A DNA stretch of 64,000 nucleotides, from contig NZ_SOAL01000021.1 of the NCBI RefSeq assembly GCF_004364775.1, positions 45,101-109,100 on the forward strand, written 5' to 3'. This document shows positions 26,126-36,803 of this stretch, piece after piece (the first letter of the stretch is position 1; each line of letters opens with the position of its first letter). Origin of the DNA: Comamonas sp. JUb58 (GTDB lineage: Bacteria > Pseudomonadota > Gammaproteobacteria > Burkholderiales > Burkholderiaceae_C). The notes under the pieces were generated by a model, which was not told the origin of the DNA, searched no databases, and saw nothing but the letters and a program-made list of their open reading frames with translations. A program made the position numbers and the translations under genes.

Positions 26126-26569
26126 TCAGTAGAGGGTTACTCGACGGCAGTGATGACGATGCCAGCGAAGTCCATATGGGCTTCGGGCGGCAGGCCGCTG
26201 TTGATTAGCTCGGGGGGTGACCTCCCAGCGCTTGCTGTCGTTCATGGCGGCCACGAACTGCGCGCTGCCGTCGACAAACTTGATGTCGATGTGACGCATC
26301 AATCCGTCTGTGCTGCGCATGGGCATGGCGAATTCCTCACCAAAGCCCGGCACGCGCTGGCCCTGCCACTGCAGCTCCACATCAATGGTCACAGCAGAGC
26401 CCACTGGCAGTTTCATGGTGCGGAAGTCGGGCGCAATCACGGCGCGCGCGGCGTTGACCTCGTCCACGGTAATGCCAGTGATGACCACAGCCGGCAGGAT
26501 AGCGGGCTCTGGCGCTGGCGTATCAAGCGCCACAATAACAAGCCCTCCGTTTTGCTGTTGATTGCTCAT
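26126..26569 (-). CDS. Phage structural-region protein with apparent C-terminal frameshift
   Basis: 147-aa open frame of unknown function. Residues 1-117 look normal, but after RWEVTP the frame becomes Arg/His-rich and unnatural. Removing one G from the G6 run at 26212-26217 restores a natural ending (ELINSGLPPEAHMDFAGIV then ITAVE and stop at 26137), giving 143 aa. So either a one-base insertion or a base-calling error in the homopolymer. It overlaps the next upstream gene by 4 bp. Confidence 0.65.
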   Translation of the reverse strand: MSNQQQNGGLVIVALDTPAPEPAILPAVVITGITVDEVNAARAVIAPDFRTMKLPVGSAVTIDVELQWQGQRVPGFGEEFAMPMRSTDGLMRHIDIKFVDGSAQFVAAMNDSKRWEVTPRANQQRPAARSPYGLRWHRHHCRRVTLY

Positions 26570-27201
26570 TTCGTCTCCCGCAGCATGTATGCAAAGGTGC
26601 CCACGGTCGTAGCGACTGTCAGTGGTGTGTAGAAGACTTGCAGTGATCTTTTAAATTCAACGCCCTCTTCTGGAAGTGCTGTATATGCGGCAATGTTGGA
26701 GGCTCCATTATCTGTCGTCCAATTGATTGCTGAACCAACAACAATTGCAGCGTAATTGGCATTCACAGTGCCGACAGTCTTATCGAAAATGGAACGACCA
26801 TCAATTAGGACTTCCAGTCGCCCACCGCTTGCTGCGGCTTTAATCACGCCCAAATATTGCACAAGCCCCCGACCAGTAACATTTAGTAGATTGGTACGGG
26901 TATTAACTGTAATGTTCATATTCAACTTTGTTGCACCATTTGCAAATCTGTCTGCGGTACTGCTCAGATTGTTGATATCAATATATGTTGTCAGCGCAGT
27001 GACTCGGCGATAACTAGCTGCCATGTAGTTGGTTATATCGTTTGCAGGATCAACAGTACCCGCTCCCGTTGCTGTCGTGCGCCGGTACACCTCGCCATCG
27101 AGTGGAGAGATAACCAAGCCCCACTGCGGAACAGGAACGCCCGAGATCCAAAGATTGGCGCCACTACCGCCGCCCGAGTTAAAGATTTCTGAGAACAGCA
27201 T
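26566..27201 (-). CDS. Phage tail-tip/fibre-region protein
   Basis: 211-aa protein, Asn/Thr-rich and beta-strand-like, with lower GC than its neighbours. No signal peptide. Position after the tape measure and before lysis genes suggests a distal tail or fibre component; the GC change fits a host-range gene exchanged between phages. No family recognised. Confidence 0.6.
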   Translation of the reverse strand: MLFSEIFNSGGGSGANLWISGVPVPQWGLVISPLDGEVYRRTTATGAGTVDPANDITNYMAASYRRVTALTTYIDINNLSSTADRFANGATKLNMNITVNTRTNLLNVTGRGLVQYLGVIKAAASGGRLEVLIDGRSIFDKTVGTVNANYAAIVVGSAINWTTDNGASNIAAYTALPEEGVEFKRSLQVFYTPLTVATTVGTFAYMLRETK

Positions 27202-27879
27202 TTAGATCCACCCCAAGTCGTTGTCTTCAAATTGCACGTCTGCCGCAGCGCCATTTGTGTCAAGAGTGAGCATTGCTGCAGGCTTGCCGCGCACCAGCAC
27301 TGCGCCAAAATCGATCCGCTGATTGCCCGTTCGGTCAACGCACAACATGAAGCCAAATCGGTCGCCTTTGTTTGCTCCGACTGGGGCTGTGAGCGTGACG
27401 TTAGGCCCAACGATCAGATACTTCACACCTGCAATGCCAGTCGTGTTTGCGGTGATCTTTTGCGTGACCACCTGCCCGCTGTCTAGCGATGTCCACGCTG
27501 TTGACACACCTGGCACATCAGCAGCCACGTTTGCAAGATTGCGCGTTAGCATCCAGAAGCGGCCCGCGTGCTTGACGGATGCAGGCATTGGCAGCGCACC
27601 CGCCAAGTCTGCATAGTTGCCTTTGAAGTTGGCCGCGCCCAGCACGATGTCCTGCACCTGGGCCGCATCGGTGGCCGCATCTACGGCGCGCTGGGCTTGC
27701 TCTTTGGCTGCAGTGGCATTGGTATGGGTTGCGTCCCCCATAGCCTGCATCTCGTCAACCATGACGACATAGGCCTTCGTCGTCAGAAATGCTGCGTTGT
27801 TGTATGCTGCATCGTCCATCTCCGGGGTTGGATACGGTGGCAGCGGCGTGATTGTTGGTACGACCACAATTTCTGTCAT
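27202..27879 (-). CDS. Phage tail fibre-like protein
   Basis: 225-aa protein. The N-terminal 80 residues are Ala/Thr/Gln-rich and predicted helical (AAKEQAQRAVDAATDAAQVQD), common in fibre attachment regions; the rest is beta-rich with the segment ANFKGNYADLAGALPMPASV, a motif seen in many phage tail fibres. Stop and start codons of the neighbours abut or overlap. Confidence 0.62.
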   Translation of the reverse strand: MTEIVVVPTITPLPPYPTPEMDDAAYNNAAFLTTKAYVVMVDEMQAMGDATHTNATAAKEQAQRAVDAATDAAQVQDIVLGAANFKGNYADLAGALPMPASVKHAGRFWMLTRNLANVAADVPGVSTAWTSLDSGQVVTQKITANTTGIAGVKYLIVGPNVTLTAPVGANKGDRFGFMLCVDRTGNQRIDFGAVLVRGKPAAMLTLDTNGAAADVQFEDNDLGWI

Positions 27880-28817
27880 TGCAGCACCCCCTTTACATAA
27901 ACGTTGAGATTCGTGAAATCGGTGATCTCTCGCGTGAAATCAGTCGAGACCAAGCCCACGGTGGACAAGAAGCGGTCACGATCCCGCGTGCTGGCGTATA
28001 CGGAGACTGGCGTATTGGCCAGGCGCCGAACCACATCAAACAGCCGGTTGGCCTCGTTGGCGTCCACGATCACCGGGATGGAGACATTCACAGCTGAACC
28101 ACGGGGCAAAAGCTCATAGGTGCCGTCGTCGTTGTCCTTGCGATAGGAGAAATTGACCATCTCCGCCCGGGCGCCGTACATGGCACCAGACTCCAGGCCG
28201 CGCGATGCGACGCCGAAGTTGATCCAGTCGCCGATATTGAAAAAGCCAATCCCGACCTCTGCGTCCACCGCATCCAGCACCGTCACGCGGATCACCGCAT
28301 TGGGGTTCAGGGGCAGCTTGTCGAGCCGGTGCTTGGTGATCTGCAGCTTGCGGCCGAACCAGTAGCTTCTCCATCCAGCCGGCCGAACGCGCAGCGATAC
28401 ATCAACCGGATCGATGAGGTCAGCATCCGCCGGGAGTGGCCCGTCCTTGATAGAGATCTGCAGGCGCGAGCCCTTCAATCCCTCAAGATCCAGGCCATTG
28501 CAAAAGCCAGGCTTGATTACATAATCAACCTGGCCTTTTCTTCCGACTTGCTTGGTACTGATGTACTTGTCAAACGGGGCCCACCGGTTGGACGGCCGCA
28601 TGTCTTGCCAGCTATTGGGGTCCTTGTCAGGTGTCTTTGCTGGGTCTGGAGGGACAAGCGTGCATTTCCATACACGCCTGTTGTACACCCTCTCATCCCC
28701 GACAGCCGCCACCGGGCTCGCACTCCAAGCCACCTCGCCCGCATCGGTGTCCACCTCTGGCACGGAGCCAGAGAGGAACATTTCTGCGCCGATAGTGATG
28801 GGCGATAAAACGATCAT
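27876..28817 (-). CDS. Phage tail protein (distal tail/baseplate-region)
   Basis: 313-aa protein of unknown family. It begins with a short beta-rich segment and a part with AVGDERVYNRRVWKC and PNSWQDMRPSNRW, reminiscent of tail-tip proteins that bind fibre modules. Follows the tape measure gene with a 12-bp gap. Function is inferred from synteny. Confidence 0.6.
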   Translation of the reverse strand: MIVLSPITIGAEMFLSGSVPEVDTDAGEVAWSASPVAAVGDERVYNRRVWKCTLVPPDPAKTPDKDPNSWQDMRPSNRWAPFDKYISTKQVGRKGQVDYVIKPGFCNGLDLEGLKGSRLQISIKDGPLPADADLIDPVDVSLRVRPAGWRSYWFGRKLQITKHRLDKLPLNPNAVIRVTVLDAVDAEVGIGFFNIGDWINFGVASRGLESGAMYGARAEMVNFSYRKDNDDGTYELLPRGSAVNVSIPVIVDANEANRLFDVVRRLANTPVSVYASTRDRDRFLSTVGLVSTDFTREITDFTNLNVYVKGVLQ

Positions 28818-28829
28818 GGATCGCCCTCC

Positions 28830-31800
28830 TTAGTTAGACATGACACTCACCTTCATGGCGTTGCCGTTGTCAGTTGCATCATTCAGCGTACGGCTAGTAC
28901 TGCCCGTGCTTTGGGCTGTTGACGCCGTATTGGCCTTGATCTCCTGCAGCTCTGTGCGCAAGGCTTTAACCTCGGCGATTAGCTCTGCGTTGCCTGAGCC
29001 TGCGCCTTGGTTTTGCAGTGCATCCATCAGCGCACGGTTGTCAGCAGCCGGGATGACCCGCTCTCCTTTGTGCACCATTGCCAGCATGTCGCTTGGCAAG
29101 TAGTTGGTGCCAACGTTGAGCTTGGGGACGTACAGCCCCTTCTCCTCGTCATACACAACCTTCCCGCTACCTGAGTAGTCGGGGTAGTTGCTGTATGGGT
29201 CTTTGCCGTTTGCAAGCTGATCTGCCGTGTTGCCCATCGCCGTGCCAATGGAGCCGTCTTTGTAGACTGGGCGCCCATCAGGCAAGTAACCCTCAAACAT
29301 CGACTCCGACGAGTTGCTGCCAATGATGTAGCCACCACCGCCACCAAAGCTTCCGCCTCCTCTGCCGCTGGATGCACCCGATCCGCCACCTTCTGCCGCA
29401 TCCTTCTCAGGAAACATCAGCTTTTCCAGCGCTTTGATGGCGTCAGTGACGCTCAGCGTGGCATTCACCTGGGTCTCGCCGTATTCCTTCCAGAAAGTGA
29501 GCGTGTCATCCAGGCGCTTGATCTGCGAGGTTGCCAAGTCGATCTGCTTTTGTGCATCCGACTTGGCCAACTCCGCATAGCCTCCAAGTTCATCCAGCTG
29601 CCCCGCCAGCACCTTCTTGTCGTAGTCCAGTTCCGCCTGGGTGGCGTAGTTGTCCATGACCAGACCACCGGTAGCCGCCTCGATGGCCGACTTGGTCGCT
29701 TCGAGGTCAGACAGACCGCCACCGTTGCGGGCATTGGTCAGCGCTTGCTCGATGAACACCATGCCGGCAGCTGCAGCCCAGCTCGATCCATCCTCGACCG
29801 ACTCCCGCAGCGACTTGGCCGCATTGGTCACCAGGTCGAAGTAGCTCGATGCTTTGGACAGCGCGTCCTTGGCGTCAGCAGTGAACTGGTTCCAGTACTC
29901 CTTTTCACGGGAGACGGCGGCTTCCAGGTTCTTCATGCCCAAGGCCTTGGCAGTCTCGGCGGCTTGCTTGGCCTCCTCGTCTGCCTTAGTCTTGTCCTCG
30001 GCCGCCCAAACGTCGCGCTGCATGCGAACCAGTTCCGGATCGTTGTACTTCTCCAGTTCCTTGATTTGCTTTTCACGCTCCAGGCGCAGGGCCTCGGCGT
30101 CATTGCCCTGGGCCCGCAGCAGCTGCAGGTTCAGGTCCTCTTTCAGGCTGGCGATGTTCTCGGCAGACGTGTAGATCATGTCGAACACATCGACAAGAAC
30201 CAGCAGACTGGCATAGAGCTTTCGCCCTTCCTCAGTCGATAGATCGATGCCGTTGATGTATTCCTTGAAAGCCTCACGGCTTGCAGGCATGGTGTCCACA
30301 CCCAGCTTTTTGAGCTGTTCATTCAGTAGGCGCGCTTGGTTCTGCGCCTTTTCCTGATCCGAGTAGAACTTGCCGTAGTAGTTGCCCGTCGCTGCAGAGA
30401 ACTGCTCCCCTCCGCCAAACGCGTCGATGATGTCCGAGGCCAGGTCTGCACCTGCCAACGAGGTATCCATCAAGGTCACGCCAAGCATGTCGAAGACCGT
30501 GTTCACGCTCAGGAGCGAGTCAGACAGGCGGGTGAGCGCCTGCACTGCCGTTTCACCGGCCCGCACATACTCGCTCATGACAAACACCTGTTCTGTCACG
30601 GTTTCGGTCATCTCACGACCTACTCGGCCATATTGCTGGGTGTCGCCGTCAGAGGGCAGCTCCACGTTGTCCCACACCATGCGGGTCACTTCGCGGGTCT
30701 GCTCCTGCCAGGTGCCCAGCACCGAGCGCGCCATTTCCTCATTGGCTTGCGCCAAAGCGGCCTGGATCTTCGCTGCTGCCTCCTCCTGGCTCAAGCCTGT
30801 CAGCTCCAACCCCTTGCCACCGGTGTCAGGGTGGATGTCATCCAGCCCCAGAGTCACTCTCATGGCGCGGATCGAGTCGCCGTCCAGACCCAGCGTGTCA
30901 GCACGCGCAGCAGTGTCCTCGCGCATGGTGAGGAATGCATCCTGCAATGCCTTGATGGGGCTGGACAGTGCCTCGATAGAGCCGTTGTACTGCTCCAGCA
31001 TCTCCAAGCGGCTGTACTGCTGCTGGATTTGCCGCTCGCGGTAGGCGTTGCGGGCATCGTTAGGGTTGTCCGCAATCTCCTTCTTTAGGCGCTCGATCTC
31101 GGCGCGGGATTTCTCCTGCTCCTGCTCTGCAACCACATAGCGATAGTCCGGGCCATCGAACAGGCCGCCGCTCTCGCGCATCAGCTGGTAGCCATAGAGG
31201 TCGCCTCCCAGCTCGCCGGTAATGCCGCTGCCGACCTGCTTTTCCTCCTTGAACATGCCGCCCAGGTAGGCGGCCGCCATGACAATCGCCGCGGCGTAGC
31301 CCACTCCAGCATATGCGCCCATGCCGCCAGAACTAGGGACATTCACCATCCCCACACCAGACGGAGCGGCATAGCTGCCGCCATAGGCCGCCGCACCTGA
31401 TGCGCTGCTAGCACCCCAGCCGCCCACTGTAGCGCCCGCATTGGACAGCCAGTTCCAGCCCATGTAGTCGCCAGCCGACATCATCCAATTGCCAGCAGTG
31501 GTGAACGTTAAGCCGGTGTACAGGCCATATCCAGTGTTGGCGGCAGAACCAAGGTTCATCAGGCCCCCTAGGCCACCTCCGCCCGAGCTACCACCCAGCA
31601 AGCCGCCCAAGAGCCCGCCAGCGCCGCCGGCCACCCCCAGCAAGTTGCCAACGATATTGACCACAAAAGGCTCCGCGAGCATCTTGTAGATCTGCTTTGC
31701 CACCAGGGTGAAGAATGACGTGCGCAGCGACTTGCAGAACGACTCCCACCCGGACTTGCCGTTGTTCATCATGTCGGCAAAGCCGTTGACAAAGATGTCC

Positions 31801-34646
31801 TCTACCTGCTGGACCGTCGCACTCCACTCTTCTACATAGGCCGAAGTCTTTGTGTTTTCGGCGCGCTTGTCGTAGATGTCGTTGATGCGTTGCTCTGCTT
31901 CCGCGCGATCCTTCGCCGTGGCGAAATCCGTCTCGTCAAGCTTCAGCAGCTCCTTTTTCCTCTCCAGTTGCAGGTCGTACAGCTGAACGGTCATTCGTCT
32001 CTGTGCATTCGACGCCCCAATAAGAGAGGCCTCCACTCGGAGGCTATCTGTGTCATTGGTAGTGGAGCTTTGCAGCCCGTCTATGGCAAGACGGGCTTTC
32101 GTCATACCATCGTAAAGCCGTACATAGGCCTTAGCAGCCTCATCCTGAACGGCCACTTGCTCCTTGTAGGCCTCAATGTCGCGGCGGGTTTGCTCCTTGG
32201 CTTGCTCCTGCGCCTTCCAGATGGCCAAGCGGGCACGCAAATCTGCTTCGTGAGCAGCATTCAGTTTGACCTTGCCGGCAGTCAAGTCGGCATTTAGCTT
32301 GATCTCTGCCTTTTGTGCATCATTCAGGTTTCCGGAATATCGCAGTTCCTCGCGATTGAGATCAATCTTCCCTTGGATTGAAGCAACCAGTGTGTTGTAC
32401 TCGTTTACCTCTTTCTTGACCGCTGCTGCACCAGAGGTATCCCGGCCCTTCTTCGCCATAGAGGCCAATTGCTCATTGACACCCTTGATGCGCTCTTCCA
32501 GGTCTTTCGCCTCTTTGGAGTTGCCCAATTGGGCGTTCTGCAGGTTCTTGAGCTCTCCTGCCAGCTTCTTCCCGGCATCCTGAACCTCGCGCATCCTCTC
32601 AGCCTGAGATTTGTAGCTCTTTGCCGCATCAAGTGCTGCCCTGGCACGCTGCAGGAACACGTTGTTTTCCGCAGATACGAGGGGAACGGTCGTGCTTTGA
32701 GCTTCAGCAGCGCCCCGAGCTGCAGCCTGAACTTCGCGAAGGGCCGCTGCCATATTCAGCCACTCTTGAATTCGACCGCGAGGCAGATAGCCTGCGCTTA
32801 CTGCATTCTGTAAGACAGGCGCGAGATTTCCACCCTCCTTGGATGCCTCTCGAAGCGCCTCAATCATGAGGTCGAACTGGTCAGCCGGCATACGAATGTT
32901 TGCAGCACCCGCAATCGACTGAATCAAGTCATCGGTGAGTTTCTGTGCTTGCTTGACTGCCCTCTGCTGCTCATCCTGAATCGCCATCTTGATGACAATC
33001 TGCTTCTCAGCAGGCAGTGCATCCAGCTTCTTCTTCAGCTGGTCTAGCGGCTGGTTCAAGCCACCGATGCTCTTGACCAGGCTTTCAGAACTATCCCGGA
33101 ACGTGTAGAACGCAGCCGTGGCAGCGCCTGCTACCGTCAGGATCAAGCCCAGAGGTCCGCCCAGAAACGCCATCGCTGCGGACGCGCCTCGCGCTGCCCC
33201 ACCCATAGCGATCAGCCCAGTGGCCGCAGTCGTGCTCACGCCGGCCATGCTGGCCAAGGTCAGCTGATAGCGCGCCGCCTGAATGGTGGAAGCAGCGAAT
33301 GCAACCCCAGTAGAAGCAATGGACGCCGTGAAGCGAGCGCCCAGGACCAAAGCCACCGCACCGCCAACCGTGGCCAGAACATCCAGGTTGTTGGCCAGCA
33401 TGCTGATGCCGTTGGCAAAGCCCTTGGTAGCGCCACTAGCAGTAGCCTGTGCGCCGACCATCAGCATGATGTTGTTCTTCAGGACCGTGAAGGCCCCGGA
33501 GATAGTCTGCACCGACTCTGCTTCTTCGCGCAGTTTGCCCAGCGCCTTTGGAAGCGAATCGGCCAGGACAGCAGAGGTGAGCTGCCCAGCCTCTGCCATC
33601 TTGCGCAGTGCGCCCACAGGAACGCCGAGGCCATCTGCCAAGGCTTTCATCAGTCGAGGTGCTGCCTCGTTCACCGAGTTGAATTCTTCGCCACGCAGGA
33701 CGCCGGAGGCGAATGCCTGCGACAACTGCAACATAGCCGACGATGCTTCAGATGCAGTCGCGCCGGACACTTTGAGGGACAGCGCAACGGTCTCGGTGAT
33801 GTCCGACAGCTTCTGCTGACTCAGGTTGAGCGAAGCAGTACCGTTCGCAATACGCGCATACAGCGTCCCCAGCTCACCGATACCTTGCTGAGCATCGGTA
33901 GAGATACGCTGAACAGATGCCATCGCAGCCGAATAGTCCGACGCACCCTTTGTCGCCAGCTTGAGCTGAGCGGTGAATTTGGTGTATCCATCGATCTGTG
34001 TGATGATTTCGCGGGCTCCAAACCCAACGCCGATGATGGACAGCGCTGCGCTCACAGCGTTTGCTGCCGTGTTCAGTGCGCGGAACGACTTCTCAGCCGC
34101 ACTGCTGGACGCAGAAGCGCGCAGCATGTCTTTCGCATACTTATCTGCCTCACGGGAGGCTTGCGCCAGTTCTTTCTGCTCGACCTTCAACGCGTCGATG
34201 CGGCTGCCCATGGCGCGAGCGATCTCCTGCGCGCCCGTGCTCATCCCACGCTGCGCGGCGCGATAGGCTTCCATTTCGCCGCGAGTCATGCGAAGGCCAT
34301 TCGCCTCGTCAACGAGCTTACGAATGTGCTTTTCTTCTTCGACGGTCAGCGAGGCCATGGCACGCGCCAGGCTTGCGGTGCTGGTCACTGCTTCACGCGC
34401 AGCTGTGCCAGAGGCTTTGATACCGGTGGCGGCCTTCTGCGCGGCGTCGCCTGTCTTCTTCAGGCCATCACCTGCGCCAGAACCCAGGTCCGCCAGAGAC
34501 TTCGCAACCTTCTTGCTCTCCGCAGAGATTCCGGCCATCGATTGCTCGACTTTGGGCCCTTGTTGAGCCAGTTCGGTCAGCTTGTTGATGCCTTGCTGTA
34601 CCTGGCTAGTTTCTACAGCAATGCCTACGGCTGCTACATCGGTCAT
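28830..34646 (-). CDS. Tail tape measure protein
   Basis: 1938-aa protein, the largest in the window. The N-terminal half is long Ala/Gln/Glu coiled coil with a short stretch typical of tape measures (KSLADLGSGAGDGLKKTG). Hydrophobic segments occur around residues 410-530, and Gly-rich hydrophobic segments in the middle part (GNLLGVAGGAGGLLGGLLGG). It sets tail length and helps DNA ejection. The ATG at 34646 is preferred; 24 extra codons upstream are open but atypical. A protein this long would predict a siphovirus tail of roughly 250-300 nm. Confidence 0.9.
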   Translation of the reverse strand: MTDVAAVGIAVETSQVQQGINKLTELAQQGPKVEQSMAGISAESKKVAKSLADLGSGAGDGLKKTGDAAQKAATGIKASGTAAREAVTSTASLARAMASLTVEEEKHIRKLVDEANGLRMTRGEMEAYRAAQRGMSTGAQEIARAMGSRIDALKVEQKELAQASREADKYAKDMLRASASSSAAEKSFRALNTAANAVSAALSIIGVGFGAREIITQIDGYTKFTAQLKLATKGASDYSAAMASVQRISTDAQQGIGELGTLYARIANGTASLNLSQQKLSDITETVALSLKVSGATASEASSAMLQLSQAFASGVLRGEEFNSVNEAAPRLMKALADGLGVPVGALRKMAEAGQLTSAVLADSLPKALGKLREEAESVQTISGAFTVLKNNIMLMVGAQATASGATKGFANGISMLANNLDVLATVGGAVALVLGARFTASIASTGVAFAASTIQAARYQLTLASMAGVSTTAATGLIAMGGAARGASAAMAFLGGPLGLILTVAGAATAAFYTFRDSSESLVKSIGGLNQPLDQLKKKLDALPAEKQIVIKMAIQDEQQRAVKQAQKLTDDLIQSIAGAANIRMPADQFDLMIEALREASKEGGNLAPVLQNAVSAGYLPRGRIQEWLNMAAALREVQAAARGAAEAQSTTVPLVSAENNVFLQRARAALDAAKSYKSQAERMREVQDAGKKLAGELKNLQNAQLGNSKEAKDLEERIKGVNEQLASMAKKGRDTSGAAAVKKEVNEYNTLVASIQGKIDLNREELRYSGNLNDAQKAEIKLNADLTAGKVKLNAAHEADLRARLAIWKAQEQAKEQTRRDIEAYKEQVAVQDEAAKAYVRLYDGMTKARLAIDGLQSSTTNDTDSLRVEASLIGASNAQRRMTVQLYDLQLERKKELLKLDETDFATAKDRAEAEQRINDIYDKRAENTKTSAYVEEWSATVQQVEDIFVNGFADMMNNGKSGWESFCKSLRTSFFTLVAKQIYKMLAEPFVVNIVGNLLGVAGGAGGLLGGLLGGSSGGGGLGGLMNLGSAANTGYGLYTGLTFTTAGNWMMSAGDYMGWNWLSNAGATVGGWGASSASGAAAYGGSYAAPSGVGMVNVPSSGGMGAYAGVGYAAAIVMAAAYLGGMFKEEKQVGSGITGELGGDLYGYQLMRESGGLFDGPDYRYVVAEQEQEKSRAEIERLKKEIADNPNDARNAYRERQIQQQYSRLEMLEQYNGSIEALSSPIKALQDAFLTMREDTAARADTLGLDGDSIRAMRVTLGLDDIHPDTGGKGLELTGLSQEEAAAKIQAALAQANEEMARSVLGTWQEQTREVTRMVWDNVELPSDGDTQQYGRVGREMTETVTEQVFVMSEYVRAGETAVQALTRLSDSLLSVNTVFDMLGVTLMDTSLAGADLASDIIDAFGGGEQFSAATGNYYGKFYSDQEKAQNQARLLNEQLKKLGVDTMPASREAFKEYINGIDLSTEEGRKLYASLLVLVDVFDMIYTSAENIASLKEDLNLQLLRAQGNDAEALRLEREKQIKELEKYNDPELVRMQRDVWAAEDKTKADEEAKQAAETAKALGMKNLEAAVSREKEYWNQFTADAKDALSKASSYFDLVTNAAKSLRESVEDGSSWAAAAGMVFIEQALTNARNGGGLSDLEATKSAIEAATGGLVMDNYATQAELDYDKKVLAGQLDELGGYAELAKSDAQKQIDLATSQIKRLDDTLTFWKEYGETQVNATLSVTDAIKALEKLMFPEKDAAEGGGSGASSGRGGGSFGGGGGYIIGSNSSESMFEGYLPDGRPVYKDGSIGTAMGNTADQLANGKDPYSNYPDYSGSGKVVYDEEKGLYVPKLNVGTNYLPSDMLAMVHKGERVIPAADNRALMDALQNQGAGSGNAELIAEVKALRTELQEIKANTASTAQSTGSTSRTLNDATDNGNAMKVSVMSN

Positions 34647-34769
34647 ATGGCGTGCCCAATAAAAATGGCCCACGCAAATGCGTGAGCCCATGAAAAAGGC
34701 CCGCCGAAGCGAGCCCAAAACAATTTCAAGCCTTAAGCCAGCTTAGAAATTTTTGCGTCTTCTGAAAGC

Positions 34770-36607
34770 TTAGTTACCGTAGACCTCAACCTCAGAATAG
34801 CCAAGGTAAGACACAGGGTTGTACCCTTCAATTTTCAGGTAACGGTGTGACGTCGAATTAGCGGATACAAAGACCGGTCCCCAATTGATCTGTCGAGTTT
34901 CACTGGTGTTCCCGATTAACGTGTAGTTAACGCCATCGTTAGAACCGTACACCTTAAAAGTAGCGGGATTGATACCATTACCATTCGCGGATGTGACAAG
35001 CGTCAATCGCACACCATACACATTTTTTGCTGTCCCCAAGTCCGCAATTAAGGATCCTGAATTACCAGGAAAGACATGCATATCCGAAGCAGGGTAGTAC
35101 TTTGCATTTCGGAGCTTCGGAATATCTACAGAAGAACCAAGCTCTGATACCTTAAATACTGGAAGCTGCTTTGTAGCGTTGCCAACAGAATGTGTACCAT
35201 ATTTCACAAGCTTACCCGCAGCCCCTGATTGAGAGTGAAGCTTCAATAGTTGCTCACGGACAATGGGTCGAGTGGAATTGTTACCCCATCGGCTCGCCAC
35301 GGCAGCAGTGAAAGGTGCGGAGAACGATGTGCCAGTGGATACTCGACGCTTACCATCAAAAAAATCCAGGGAGGTGATATTGAAGCCTGGCGCCCACAAG
35401 TCAACGCAGCTTCCATAATTTGACCCGACTGACGGAGTGGGCAAGCCCATATAGCCGCCATCCTCTGGCAAGAATCTAGTGCCATTTTGCTTAATACCTC
35501 CGACAACTACAATGCCATCATTGTCCTTCGGGTTGTTATACGAAAAATTACAAGCGTTAGAATTGTCATTTCCCGCAGACTGCACCACCAACAGTCTATT
35601 ACTAGCACGACGGACAGCCATACCGGTCTCACCAAAGTGGTTAAATGCCGGGCCATTATAAGAAACTGAAAGAACTGAGAAGACACCTTGTGCTTCTGCG
35701 TCGAGCGCCGCAAAATCCAGGCCTAAGGTAATGTTATCCAAAGCCTGATCCCAAGTGTTGGGATCAATCAAAACGTCACCTGGAGTATTTTGATTTGTAC
35801 CCCCCATCATCGCGCTAATTAGCCGAATAGGTTGATTTGGATTAACCCCAACAACATTACTGGAGTTTTTCTTTGCCCCGATTATGCCCATAACGTGAGC
35901 AACGTGCAGTCTATGGTCATTTTCGTAGTAATCATATTGAGAAGTTACAGCGTCTTTTACAAATGTAAAATTAAGATCATTCACAGCTCCGGAATGCATC
36001 CCAGTTGGCTTCCCATCAACCACATAGATAACATTATTAAACTCACCATTACCAGCACCAGAAGCGTTTACGGCTCCAACGCCCCAAGATGCAACTTCAT
36101 TTAAAGAAGTCACGTCCCCGGATATCACTGGCGGCGATGCCTCAGAAATAGTTATGTTTTTCTTTGCATCAACCTCATTGATAGAAGAAATCCTCTCGTC
36201 TTTTCTGAGGCGTTCAAGGGCGTTCGGAGTAAGCCAAACTAAAAATGCGGGTTCAAGTGGACCAAAAAATGCGTATTTTTCGAAATTATGAGTTTCGGAC
36301 AACTCTTCCGCAGCTCTGAGATATGCAGATGGTAGATCCAGAGATTGCCCCGAAGCTGAGTGCAAAGTCTCTTGAGGATCGGCATCACCATAAGACTCTT
36401 TCGAGACCGAGCTGACAAAAATAGGGTTTAGCACAACTTTGTAGAGCGTCTGGCGTTTACAGAGGACTTAGAGAAGCTATCTCCCTTTCTGGTCAACGAT
36501 TGCTTTGCAAGCCCCACCTCTACTCCTTCAAAGGAGTCGGGTTGATATTTACCCGCAAATGCGCCTGTAGAGACCAAAGCACCTATCAAAAATGTCAAAT
36601 ACTTCAT
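34770..36607 (-). pseudogene. Secreted subtilisin-like serine protease with discoidin-type domain, frameshifted moron
   Basis: The intact reading would be about 612 aa. The 5' part starts at ATG 36607 after GGGGA, with signal peptide MKYLTFLIGALVSTGAFAG. One missing base in the A-run at 36456-36458 separates it from the 554-codon main frame (GTG at 36434). The main frame has the S8 triad: Asp in VVDGKPTG, His in HVAHVMGI, Ser in GTSFSAPFTAAVA, and oxyanion Asn in SAGNDNSNAC. The C-terminal 130 residues are F5/8 type C-like (VYGVRLTLVTSANGNG, YLKIEGYNPVSYLGYSEVEV). Its GC content is clearly below that of flanking tail genes. Inserted between tape measure and chaperone genes, so a cargo gene. 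Could be functional if the indel is a sequence error. Confidence 0.8.
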
Positions 36608-36803
36608 AAAATCCCCAAGTTGTATGGAATTGCGTAAATTTCTTTACACAACAGATACTAAGTGAGGGAATGAGAAGAATTCTTACATCGCAAGTCAGCT
36701 TTGCAACATGTTGTAGGTTATTCGGAAAACTTAAGAGATTAGTATCTACCCACTCCGCAGATACATGTCTAATTTGCGTAGGTGCGAGGAAAACTAACGC
36801 ATT

